Assembly: GCA_913058185.1 (NCBI GenBank) | Contig: CAJXQX010000001.1 | Location: 62,001-126,000, forward strand | Source: an uncultured Verrucomicrobiota bacterium | GTDB lineage: Bacteria; Verrucomicrobiota; Verrucomicrobiia; Opitutales; Opitutaceae | DNA length: 64,000 nucleotides | Direction: 5' to 3' | In this document: positions 43,897 through 51,618 of the stretch, piece after piece | Position numbering within the stretch: the first letter of the stretch is position 1 | Layout of the letters: every line of letters begins with the position of its first letter | The notes under the pieces: model-generated | What the model was told of the DNA's origin: nothing | The model's input: only the letters and a program-made list of their open reading frames with translations | Databases searched by the model: none | Translations under genes and position numbers: made by a program

Positions 43897-45390
43897 ATGA
43901 ACGACGCCTACCTCCGCCTCATCGATCGACTGAAACACCGCTACCTCATCGGTTCCGTGCAGGGGCTCTTAGGCTGGGACGAACAAGTCAATCTCCCCCC
44001 TGATAGCGCGGATTTTCGCGCCGAGCAAATGGCGACGATCGCGGGTCTCGAGCATGCCGCGGCCAGCGACCCTCAGATCGGCACCCTGCTGGCGGAGCTT
44101 GGGGGCGCGTTCGCCGATCTCGATCAGGACTGCCAAGTCGTGGTCCGTGAAGCACGTCAGGATTTTGATCGCGTGACCAAGCTGCCGGCTGAATTCGTGG
44201 AAGAAAAAGCGAGGCACAGTAGCGCCGCCTATCACGCTTGGACCAAGGCACGAACGGATCGGGAATTCGCTCCGTATGCCCCATTCATTGAGAAACATCT
44301 GGAATTAGCAAAACGCGAAGCTGAATACCAAGGTTGGGGCGATCGCCCTTACGACTACGCGATTGATCTGCATGATCCGGGATTCTCGGCAGAGGTGATC
44401 GATCAGTTGTTTGCCGAACTCAAAATGGGACTCATACCGTTGGTGAAGAAAATCGAGGCGGCCGCGGCGGCGAACAAAACAGTGAGCCCATTGCATGGGT
44501 TTCCGGTGGATGCTCAGCGCAGTTTTTTGGAGGAAGTAACGGCGAAACTTGGCTTTGATTACGGTCGTGGCCGCATCGATGTGTCGCCGCATCCGTTTTG
44601 CGAGGGATCGGGGGCTGATGTGCGGATGACGACGCGGTTCCAAGAAGACGATCCGTTGGATTCGCTCTTCAGCGCGATCCATGAAGCGGGACACGGTCTT
44701 TACGAACAGGGGCTTCCTTTGGCGGATCACGCGACTGCGCTGGGTCAACACGCGGGCATGGCGATGCACGAATCGCAGAGTCGTATGTGGGAGAATCAAG
44801 TGAGTCGGAGTCGCGCGTTTTGGCGGCACTTCGAATCCCGTTTCCGGGAGTTCTTTGGCGCCCAATTGGACGGTGTTTCATCGGATCAGCTTTATCGTGA
44901 AATCAACGCAGTCCGTCCCACGTTGATCCGCGTGGATTCGGATGAAGTTCACTACAACCTACACATTATTCTTCGGTTCGAATTGGAGAAAAAATTATTC
45001 AGTGGTGAGCTCGCGGTGAAAGATTTACCGGAGGCGTGGAACGACTCGTGTGAAGAAATCCTGGGCTGTCGTCCTACCCATGACGGGGAAGGCGTCTTGC
45101 AGGATGTGCACTGGAGTGGGGGAGCGTTTGGTTACTTCCCGAGTTACTGTTTGGGCAACATGATCGCGGCGCAAAATTGGGATGCAGTGCGTCGTGAGAT
45201 GCCGGACCTGGAGAGTGATTTTGAGCGAGGTAAGTTCAGTCGATTGTTGAATTGGCTTCGCCTTAATATTCATCAGCAAGGCAAAAGCCGGCCGGCTCTT
45301 GAACGGGTTGAGATCGTGACGAAGGCGCCGCTTTCTCCCCGATCACTGCTGGCTTACTTGGAAGAGCGTTACGGCTCACTCTACAATTAA
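43897..45390 (+). CDS. Metallocarboxypeptidase of family M32
   Basis: This cytoplasmic carboxypeptidase Taq-type enzyme (497 aa from the ATG at 43897) removes C-terminal residues. The zinc site is 'SAIHEAGHGLYEQGLP' (HEAGH), with the third ligand in 'GMAMHESQSRMWEN'. 'VRMTTRFQEDDPLDSLFS' and 'HYNLHIILRFELEKKLFSGEL' are further M32 signatures; 'HWSGGAFGYFPSYCLGNM' is near the C-terminus. No signal peptide is present. The track's TTG start adds 7 residues and is less likely. TatD is encoded 13 bases downstream. Confidence 0.95.
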   Translation: MNDAYLRLIDRLKHRYLIGSVQGLLGWDEQVNLPPDSADFRAEQMATIAGLEHAAASDPQIGTLLAELGGAFADLDQDCQVVVREARQDFDRVTKLPAEFVEEKARHSSAAYHAWTKARTDREFAPYAPFIEKHLELAKREAEYQGWGDRPYDYAIDLHDPGFSAEVIDQLFAELKMGLIPLVKKIEAAAAANKTVSPLHGFPVDAQRSFLEEVTAKLGFDYGRGRIDVSPHPFCEGSGADVRMTTRFQEDDPLDSLFSAIHEAGHGLYEQGLPLADHATALGQHAGMAMHESQSRMWENQVSRSRAFWRHFESRFREFFGAQLDGVSSDQLYREINAVRPTLIRVDSDEVHYNLHIILRFELEKKLFSGELAVKDLPEAWNDSCEEILGCRPTHDGEGVLQDVHWSGGAFGYFPSYCLGNMIAAQNWDAVRREMPDLESDFERGKFSRLLNWLRLNIHQQGKSRPALERVEIVTKAPLSPRSLLAYLEERYGSLYN

Positions 45391-45403
45391 TCCGACCTGT
45401 CCC

Positions 45404-46207
45404 ATGGGATTAATCGATAGCCATACCCATTTGGAGTGTTTCGTCCGGCGGGGTGAGTTACCTGCTGCCTTGGCGCGAGCGCGGACGGCCGATATCGAAG
45501 CCCTTATTACGGTCGGGACGGCCAGTGATGACTGGGATGGATATCAGTCTCTGGCTCGCGAACATCCGGGACTCATCTATTACACGGCCGGGTTGCATCC
45601 GTGCTCCGTGGAGCAAAATTGGGCCGAAGAACTCTCGGGTCTTGAATCCTTTTGGACTGGGGGGGGGGCACGCCCCGTCGCGTTGGGTGAATGTGGATTG
45701 GATCGGTTTCATCTTCCGCAAGACGATGCCGATCAGGCGGCTCAATTGATGGATTGGCAAAAAGCAGCTTTTGCCCAGCAACTGCAGCTAGCGAAGGCGC
45801 TCGAATGTCCCATCGTGGTGCATTCCCGCGGCGCTTTTGACGCGTGCGTGGAATTGATCGATCAAAGCGGAGTGGCCTGGGAACGGGTGGTGTTTCACTG
45901 CTTCGCCGAAGGACCCGCTGAGATGACCGTGCTGCGGGAGCGGGGAGGTTTCGGTTCGTTTACCGGCATCCTCACTTACAAAAATGCCCAATCGGTGCGT
46001 GATGCTGCGATGGTGCAGGGGTTGGATCGGTTCATGGTCGAAACGGACGCGCCTTATTTGACGCCGGTGCCTCATCGCGGAAAACCAAATGAACCCGCCT
46101 ATGTGCGACATACGGCAGACTACGCGGCCGAGATGTTTGGGGTGAGCTATGCAGAACTCGCGGAGGTCACCACGCGAAATGCGCGGCGGTTTTACGGGCT
46201 CGATTGA
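45404..46207 (+). CDS. tatD: TatD family metal-dependent hydrolase
   Basis: This TIM-barrel deoxyribonuclease-type hydrolase (267 aa) opens with 'MGLIDSHTHLECFVRRGEL', giving the H-x-H metal ligands. 'PVALGECGLDRFH' provides the bridging Glu, 'CPIVVHSRGAFDACVELI' and 'VVFHCFAEGPAEM' further His, and 'DRFMVETDAPYLTPVPHRGKPNEP' the last Asp. TatD proteins have 3'-5' exonuclease and D-aminoacyl-tRNA deacylase-like activities. It follows the M32 gene closely and is probably co-transcribed. Confidence 0.92.
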   Translation: MGLIDSHTHLECFVRRGELPAALARARTADIEALITVGTASDDWDGYQSLAREHPGLIYYTAGLHPCSVEQNWAEELSGLESFWTGGGARPVALGECGLDRFHLPQDDADQAAQLMDWQKAAFAQQLQLAKALECPIVVHSRGAFDACVELIDQSGVAWERVVFHCFAEGPAEMTVLRERGGFGSFTGILTYKNAQSVRDAAMVQGLDRFMVETDAPYLTPVPHRGKPNEPAYVRHTADYAAEMFGVSYAELAEVTTRNARRFYGLD

Positions 46208-46236
46208 ACGGGAGAAACTGAGTCTTTAGAGGCCCT

Positions 46237-46539
46237 TTAGGCCTCGTCGAACTTGCGTTCGAAGAGCTCTTTGAGCTCATCCAGCATGGGCGACGCATCT
46301 TCTCCCGTAACGTTGAAACGCACGAGTGAGCCCTTGCCGGCGGCCAACATCATGAGCCCCATGATACTCTTTCCGTTCACCTGCTCGTCATCTTTTTCTA
46401 CGAGCACTTCGGCGCTAAACTTATTCGTAACGCGCACAATCATGGCGGCAGGACGGGCATGGATCCCCATCTTGTTCTGCACTTCCAGCTCTCGAGAGAG
46501 GGTGGAGTCGGTGTTGGCGGTATCAGACGAATCGGACAT
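46237..46539 (-). CDS. Phosphocarrier protein HPr
   Basis: This small HPr-family protein (100 aa) carries phosphate on H27 in 'NKMGIHARPAAMIVRVTNKF'. S58 in 'VNGKSIMGLMMLAAGKG' is the regulatory HPr-kinase site. The first ~15 residues (SDSSDTANTDSTLS) are a flexible extension. No enzyme I or EII is nearby, so it may belong to a regulatory nitrogen- or carbon-PTS. It converges with tatD and is divergent from kdsB. Confidence 0.9.
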   Translation of the reverse strand: MSDSSDTANTDSTLSRELEVQNKMGIHARPAAMIVRVTNKFSAEVLVEKDDEQVNGKSIMGLMMLAAGKGSLVRFNVTGEDASPMLDELKELFERKFDEA

Positions 46540-46613
46540 GAATAATTGAGCGTTCGGAGCCGTCGAGTGGCTTGCAACTCAAAAACTGAGTCCACAAAGT
46601 GGTCCTGATCCGT

Positions 46614-47372
46614 ATGAGTGAAACCGCCATTATTGTCCCGTGTCGTCTCGAATCTAGCCGATTCCCGCGCAAGCTTTTACATGAGATTCAGGGGGTTCCA
46701 TTGGTCCTCTGGGTGGCGCGGCGGATTCGAGAGCAAGCCCCGGAGTTTCCACTCTGGTTTGCCGTCGATGACTCGTTGTTGGCCAAGCCTTTAGCTGAGG
46801 ATGGTTTTCAGATACTGCGGACCAGCGTAGAGCACAACAGTGGCACCGATCGGATTGCCGAGGCGAATCGCACCGTCAAAGCTGAACGGGTGATCAATGT
46901 GCAAGCGGACGAACCGATGGTGACGGGTGGTCAAATTAGAATGTTGGCGGATTTGATCGCTGGACCTGTAGCGATGGCGACTTTGGCGACTCCTTTTAGG
47001 CGGGTGAGAGATTTTTACGATGCGAACCAAGTGAAGGTCGTGATGCGTCGGGATGGCCGCGCTTTATACTTCTCTCGCTCGAGGATGCCGTTTCCCCGTG
47101 ATCTTGGTCTGACGATTGAGGATGACTGGGTGGAGTCCCATCCCTGTCGAAAACACCTCGGGCTTTACGCTTATCGAGCTGAATTGCTCGAGAAGTTTGC
47201 CGGACTGCCCCCCGGAGAACTCGAGCAAATTGAAAAACTCGAGCAACTACGCGTGCTGGAAAACGGCATGGATATCGCCGTCGGTTTGACCGATCAACCC
47301 GGACTTGGCGTGGATACCCCCGCCGACGCGACGAAATTTGAAGTCCTGTTAGGTCAGCCCGCGGAAGACTGA
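46614..47372 (+). CDS. kdsB: 3-deoxy-manno-octulosonate cytidylyltransferase
   Basis: This enzyme activates KDO as CMP-KDO for lipopolysaccharide core synthesis (252 aa from the ATG at 46614). 'AIIVPCRLESSRFPRKLLHEIQG' is the nucleotide-binding motif. 'NSGTDRIAEANRTV', 'VINVQADEPMV' with the metal Asp, and 'YFSRSRMPFPRD' are all KdsB signatures. 'LEQIEKLEQLRVLENGMDIAV' closes the domain. It is evidence for a Gram-negative, LPS-bearing outer membrane. Confidence 0.94.
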   Translation: MSETAIIVPCRLESSRFPRKLLHEIQGVPLVLWVARRIREQAPEFPLWFAVDDSLLAKPLAEDGFQILRTSVEHNSGTDRIAEANRTVKAERVINVQADEPMVTGGQIRMLADLIAGPVAMATLATPFRRVRDFYDANQVKVVMRRDGRALYFSRSRMPFPRDLGLTIEDDWVESHPCRKHLGLYAYRAELLEKFAGLPPGELEQIEKLEQLRVLENGMDIAVGLTDQPGLGVDTPADATKFEVLLGQPAED

Positions 47373-47396
47373 GTCGGTTTGGGTATCGAGCGTCCC

Positions 47397-48569
47397 TTAC
47401 ACTTTTCCGGCGATCCGGCTTTCGATTAGGTTCCGGAAGTCTAGGAACAGAGGGTCGGCGTCGTTGGGGCCGGGAGCGGCCTCGGGGTGATACTGCACGG
47501 AGAAGACCGGCAGCTCTTTATGGCGAAGACCCTCGACCGTTTGGTCGTTTAGATTGATCTCGGTGACCACACTTCCACCAGCGGCGAGGCTATCGGGATC
47601 GGTGGCAAAGCCGTGATTTTGCGCCGTGATGGATACGCGGCCGGTTTCAAGGTTTTGCACCGGCTGGTTTCCGCCACGATGACCGAACTTGAGTTTGAAC
47701 GTTTTGCCCCCCAGCGCATGGGTGAGCATCTGGTGACCGAGGCAAATGCCGAAGGTAGGTAATTCCGGCAACAAGGCGCCAACTGTCTTGTGCATGTAGT
47801 CGAGCGCGGCCGGATCTCCGGGACCATTGGATAGAAACAGTCCGTCGGGTGCGTATTCGCGAATCATCTCAGCGCTGGCGGTGGCCGGGAAGACCTGGAC
47901 GTCAAAGCCATGGCGGATGAGTTTGCGGAAAATGGAATATTTCGCGCCTAAGTCGAACGCGGCGACCCGATAGCGTTTAGGATGTTCAGGTTGGGCACCC
48001 CTGGATGTGCCCACCGGGATGTAGGGTGCATTGTGCCGAGTTGCATCGTCTGCTCCCCAGATGTAGGGCTCCTTGCACGTCACATCCTTAACGTAGTCGC
48101 TACCGGCAATATCATGCCAATTGCGCGCATTCGCCACCGCTTCTTCGTCGGAGATGGGCAACGTGCTGATACAGCACTTCATGGAGCCATTGACGCGGAG
48201 TTTCTTGGTGAGGGTGCGCGTATCGATCTCGCTGATTCCCGGAATGCCATGCTGCTGCAAATACGATCCCAAATCTTGTTGGGAGCGCCAATTCGAGGCG
48301 ATGGGGGAGGGGTCTTGGACCACGAAACCGGAACACATCGGCGCGGCAGCCTCGTCATCCTCGGAGGTGATTCCGGTGTTGCCGATTTGCACGGCCGTCA
48401 TGGTGACGATCTGACCAAAGTAGGATGAGTCGGTCAGGATTTCCTGATAACCGGTCATCGACGTATTAAAAACGCACTCGCCGGATACCGTGGCATCGGC
48501 GCCAAAGGCGAGACCGTGAAAGATCGAACCATCTTCTAGTGCGAGAACCGCTGGCTTGGGAGTGGGCAT
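47397..48569 (-). CDS. carA: Carbamoyl-phosphate synthase small subunit
   Basis: This glutaminase subunit (390 aa) supplies ammonia for carbamoyl phosphate. The N-terminal domain has 'LALEDGSIFHGLAFGADA' and 'VFNTSMTGYQEILTDSSYFGQ'. The class I glutamine amidotransferase domain has 'GLFLSNGPGDPAALDY', the nucleophile Cys in 'TFGICLGHQMLTHALGGKT', and 'SVQYHPEAAPGPNDA' with the His-Glu pair. carB is not adjacent in this window. It converges with kdsB. Confidence 0.96.
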   Translation of the reverse strand: MPTPKPAVLALEDGSIFHGLAFGADATVSGECVFNTSMTGYQEILTDSSYFGQIVTMTAVQIGNTGITSEDDEAAAPMCSGFVVQDPSPIASNWRSQQDLGSYLQQHGIPGISEIDTRTLTKKLRVNGSMKCCISTLPISDEEAVANARNWHDIAGSDYVKDVTCKEPYIWGADDATRHNAPYIPVGTSRGAQPEHPKRYRVAAFDLGAKYSIFRKLIRHGFDVQVFPATASAEMIREYAPDGLFLSNGPGDPAALDYMHKTVGALLPELPTFGICLGHQMLTHALGGKTFKLKFGHRGGNQPVQNLETGRVSITAQNHGFATDPDSLAAGGSVVTEINLNDQTVEGLRHKELPVFSVQYHPEAAPGPNDADPLFLDFRNLIESRIAGKV

Positions 48570-48745
48570 TAAAGCTGAAAGAAAACCCTTCGAATACCCT
48601 GTGCCAAGGGATTTTCGTCATTCAGGCCTAAACACCTGACTTTTTTTCAATATGACCGCGTAACCGGACGATCTTGGCGGGTTTTGAGTGATGTAGAGCA
48701 CCGGTCTCAGAAATTTGAATATCAGTTACGAATTTAGCAGGTCGT

Positions 48746-48774
48746 TTGACACGGGTCTCGGGGAGATCTAAATC
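48746..48774 (+). promoter_or_regulatory. Putative sigma-70-type promoter of kamA
   Basis: TTGACA (48746-48751) is followed after exactly 17 bases by TAAATC (48769-48774). GGGGGA (48775-48780) then lies just before the ATG at 48785 and could be the ribosome site, which would make the leader very short. Confidence 0.45.
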
Positions 48775-48784
48775 GGGGGAATTC

Positions 48785-49972
48785 ATGGCGTACACGGAAG
48801 ATCGATCACAATGGTATGAAGGGCAGGGACTGTGGCAGCACGTGCCGCAGGCGCAGTGGCAGGATTGGATCTGGCAGCTCAAGAATCGCATCACCACCAA
48901 GGAGCACTTGGAGCAGTATATGACTCTAACGGCGGAGGAAGAGGCTGGGATTGCCCACGCTGGCCAAAAGCTGTCTCTCGCGATCACCCCCTACTTCTTT
49001 AATCTGATGGATCGGGAGAATCCTAACTGCCCGATTCGGCTCCAGATGATCCCTCGTGAGGCGGAGACCAAGATTTCCGCCGGAGAAATGCTCGATTCCC
49101 TCGGCGAAGATGAGCACTCACCGGTGCCGGGCATCGTGCACCGTTATCCTGATCGCGTGCTGTTTTTGGTCACCGATCGCTGCGCCGCCTATTGCCGATA
49201 CTGCACCCGGAGTCGCCTCGTCTCGAATGCCCAAGACTACAATTTCCACCCGGAATACGAGCAAGGCCTTCGCTACATCGAATCTCATCCGGAGGTGCGT
49301 GATGTGCTCCTGTCGGGCGGGGATCCGCTCCTACTCTCTGATCGGAAGCTAGAACACATTTTGGCGCGTTTGCGGGAAATCCCGCACGTGGAATTTATCC
49401 GGATCGGATCCCGAATTCCGGTATTTCTGCCCCAGCGGATCACCCCGGAGTTGTGCGAGATCTTCAAACGCCACGGTCCGATTTGGATGAGCATCCACGT
49501 GAACCACCCGAGTGAGGCGACTGCCGAACTCAAAGCGGCCTGCGATCGGTTGTCCTTCGCTGGTGTGCCTCTGGGCAACCAGAGCGTGCTATTGGCCGGG
49601 GTAAACGACGATGCGGACACCATGAAAGCGCTTGTCCATCGCCTGCTGCGGATGCGCGTGCGTCCCTACTATTTGTATCAGATGGATCTCATCACCGGGG
49701 GTTCTCACTTCAAAGTCGATGTGCGTCGAGGTCTTGAGATCATCAAGGCCCTACGGGGTCACACGACGGGTTACGCCATTCCGCAATACGTGATCGATGC
49801 TCCCGGGGGCGGAGGGAAAGTGCCCATCAATCCGGATTTTGTGGAAGAAATCACCGACGAAGAGATCGTTTTCCGGAATTATGAGGGCAATGTATACCGC
49901 TACCCGTTGACTGCAGAAGTGCAGATTCAGACCGCTTCCGACCCCGCTTATGGGGTGATTGATGCAGGGTAA
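48785..49972 (+). CDS. kamA: KamA family radical SAM protein (lysine 2,3-aminomutase)
   Basis: This enzyme (395 aa from the ATG at 48785) interconverts L-lysine and L-beta-lysine. The radical SAM cluster is 'DRCAAYCRYCTRSRLV'. 'DVLLSGGDPLLLSDRKLEHILARL' binds SAM. The PLP lysine is in 'YVIDAPGGGGKVPINPDF'. The size matches KamA rather than the shorter EpmB, which modifies elongation factor P. No beta-lysine acetyltransferase (AblB) follows, so a role in osmolyte synthesis is not directly supported. A 26-bp palindrome starts in its stop codon. Confidence 0.92.
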   Translation: MAYTEDRSQWYEGQGLWQHVPQAQWQDWIWQLKNRITTKEHLEQYMTLTAEEEAGIAHAGQKLSLAITPYFFNLMDRENPNCPIRLQMIPREAETKISAGEMLDSLGEDEHSPVPGIVHRYPDRVLFLVTDRCAAYCRYCTRSRLVSNAQDYNFHPEYEQGLRYIESHPEVRDVLLSGGDPLLLSDRKLEHILARLREIPHVEFIRIGSRIPVFLPQRITPELCEIFKRHGPIWMSIHVNHPSEATAELKAACDRLSFAGVPLGNQSVLLAGVNDDADTMKALVHRLLRMRVRPYYLYQMDLITGGSHFKVDVRRGLEIIKALRGHTTGYAIPQYVIDAPGGGGKVPINPDFVEEITDEEIVFRNYEGNVYRYPLTAEVQIQTASDPAYGVIDAG

Positions 49973-49996
49973 ACTGACTGAATATTCAGTCAGTTT
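49971..49996. repeat. 26-bp perfect palindrome at the kamA stop codon
   Basis: AAACTGACTGAATATTCAGTCAGTTT reads identically on both strands with no spacer. It overlaps the last two bases of the TAA. It resembles the operators of dimeric regulators such as the TetR family, but could also act as part of a terminator. Confidence 0.7.
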
Positions 49997-50001
49997 TGCG
50001 T

Positions 50002-50024
50002 GCATGAAAAAAAGTCATGCTTTT
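50002..50024 (+). terminator. Intrinsic terminator after kamA
   Basis: GCATGA (50002-50007) and TCATGC (50015-50020) pair around aaaaaag, and TTTT follows. The hairpin is short but well placed after kamA. Confidence 0.6.
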
Positions 50025-50119
50025 CTCAAAGATTATTGAGCGAATCCTAACTTAGGGCGTCCACCAAGATGCAGAATATAGCGCCGTAAAGGTTTTAACT
50101 TAGGTTAATTGATTACGGA

Positions 50120-50170
50120 TTGCTTGGTGTTAGGTCATAAGGGGCGCCCGCAAGGGCGCCCCTTTATTTT
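50120..50170 (+). ncRNA. Candidate small RNA 3' end, copy 1 (17-nt motif plus terminator)
   Basis: ttgcttggtgttaggtc (50120-50136) precedes a perfect 11-bp stem (50139-50149 with 50154-50164) closed by a GCAA tetraloop and followed by TATTTT. No open reading frame ends here, and a separate terminator already closes kamA upstream. The hairpin therefore probably ends an independent short transcript. The 5' end is not defined. Confidence 0.45.
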
Positions 50171-50284
50171 GAACGAGAGCCCATGAATATCGTTCTGATA
50201 TTTTATGAAAAAAAAGTTTAACAAAAATCGAACGAATTCTGATCAGCTGAGTCCATCTCTGTAGTTCAAGTTTTAGTTTTAGGT

Positions 50285-50335
50285 TTGCTTGGTGTTAGGT
50301 CTAAAGGGCGCCCCGAAAAGGGCGTCCTTTTCCTT
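50285..50335 (+). ncRNA. Candidate small RNA 3' end, copy 2 (17-nt motif plus terminator)
   Basis: The same 17 bases recur exactly at 50285-50301. They are followed by an 11-bp stem (aaagggcgccc with gggcgtccttt, one G-U pair) and a T-rich tail. The loop and stem bases differ from copy 1 while pairing is kept, which suggests selection on structure. The remaining spacer to 50549 has no gene I can support. Confidence 0.45.
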
Positions 50336-50549
50336 TGGATCTGTTTACACTCTAAAAGCGGTTCATATCCGCAATTTACCCAAGCAGCGCTCGCGCTGAC
50401 GATCACTCTTTCCGATCGAGATTTGGATCAGGCTGAGATCCTGGCGTTTAACGCCGTCCGTCCGGATAATTTCACCACGAGTCTCTGTATTCACTGGTGG
50501 CGGGGGGTGTGACTCGGAAGATCTTGAGGTCGCCGCGGGGCGGTTGGAG

Positions 50550-51530
50550 CTAGTCCGGTGGCCGGACTCCACTGGCCAGTAGGGTCTCGAAAAAGGGTGC
50601 TTGTTCTTCGCGGCTCACGGTAGTCACTTCAACTTGGTCGAACCCAGCCGAACGGATGAATCCGTGCAGGGAGTTTTCACTGAAACCAAGCCAGACGTCG
50701 GCATAGATCTCTCGGGCTTTTTCGAACGTGTGGGCCTTCAGATCCAGCAGCAGTAATTGGCCGCCGGGTTTCAGGATTCGGTAAGCCTCCTGAATGGCGA
50801 CATCAGGGTGTTGAGCATGGTGCAGCGCTTGGCTGAGAATAGCCAAATCGACGGATCGGTCCGGCAGGGGCACGGTCTCAATGTCCCCCAGCTTGTAAGT
50901 CAGATTGGCGAGGCCGTTTTTGGCGGCCAGCTCCGTGCCCACTTCGACCATACGAGGTGAATTATCGATACACCAAACCTTGGCGACCCGGCGCGCCAGG
51001 AGCTGTGAGATCAAACCTTCGCCCGCACCCAGATCCGCGACTTCGATTTTTGGGGCCAACTTCAGGGCGAGATGACCAATCGCTTCCCATGAGCGGCCCG
51101 GACAATAGTTTTTACCGAGCTTTCCGGCGATGAGGTTGAAATATTGTTCCTGATGGGCGCGGCGTTTTTGAAGCACGCGATTCAGATTCGATTTATCCTC
51201 CACGAGTTCTTTTTCCTCGGCGACCGCTTCACATGCCGCTGACAGCAAAGTCACCGCTTGGGCGGAAAGATTGGGCTGAAGGATGTAGAAGGCTTTTTTC
51301 CCTTCGCGCCGATCTTGGACCAGGTCATTCGCCCGTAACTGCGCCAACTGCGACGAAATGCGCGACTGAGCCATATCGAGGATCTCACCAAGCTCACCGA
51401 CCGAAAGTTCTTCTGCCCGTAGGAGCGAAATCAACCGCACCCGAGTAGGGTCGGACAAAAGCTTAAGGATATCCCAGGTGCCATTCACAATTGGGAGTTT
51501 GGGGGGCTTTGATCGGAGGCTAAAGCCCAA
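50550..51530 (-). CDS. ArsR-type regulator fused to SAM methyltransferase
   Basis: This cytoplasmic fusion protein (326 aa) has an ArsR winged helix (about residues 17-95) with 'DILKLLSDPTRVRLISLLRAEELSVGELGEILDMAQSRISSQLAQL'-type helices. A class I methyltransferase follows from about residue 155: 'VADLGAGEGLISQLLA', 'VWCIDNSPRMVEVG', 'SVDLAILSQALHHAQHP' and 'LKPGGQLLLLDLKAH'. No metal-binding Cys pair of classical ArsR is visible, so the signal is likely SAM or a methylated compound. Such fusions elsewhere are linked to methionine or homocysteine metabolism; no such gene is adjacent here. Confidence 0.88.
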   Translation of the reverse strand: MGFSLRSKPPKLPIVNGTWDILKLLSDPTRVRLISLLRAEELSVGELGEILDMAQSRISSQLAQLRANDLVQDRREGKKAFYILQPNLSAQAVTLLSAACEAVAEEKELVEDKSNLNRVLQKRRAHQEQYFNLIAGKLGKNYCPGRSWEAIGHLALKLAPKIEVADLGAGEGLISQLLARRVAKVWCIDNSPRMVEVGTELAAKNGLANLTYKLGDIETVPLPDRSVDLAILSQALHHAQHPDVAIQEAYRILKPGGQLLLLDLKAHTFEKAREIYADVWLGFSENSLHGFIRSAGFDQVEVTTVSREEQAPFFETLLASGVRPPD

Positions 51531-51559
51531 AGTCGTCGATCAATTCGAACTTGTTAGTC

Positions 51560-51595
51560 AAAAAAAACCGCCGCCTCGATGAAGAGAGCGGCGGT
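51560..51595 (-). terminator. Intrinsic terminator after the giant greA gene
   Basis: Read on the minus strand, accgccgc (51595-51588) pairs with gcggcggt (51574-51567) around a 13-base loop, and a run of eight T follows. It ends the greA-like transcript before the ArsR fusion gene. Confidence 0.85.
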
Positions 51596-51618
51596 GAAAG
51601 TGGAAAGAATCAGTAGGA

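Noticed and set aside
49971-50335. CRISPR array
   Set aside because: Only two copies of the 17-mer exist, spaced by 165 bases, each joined to a terminator hairpin; there are no spacers or cas genes.
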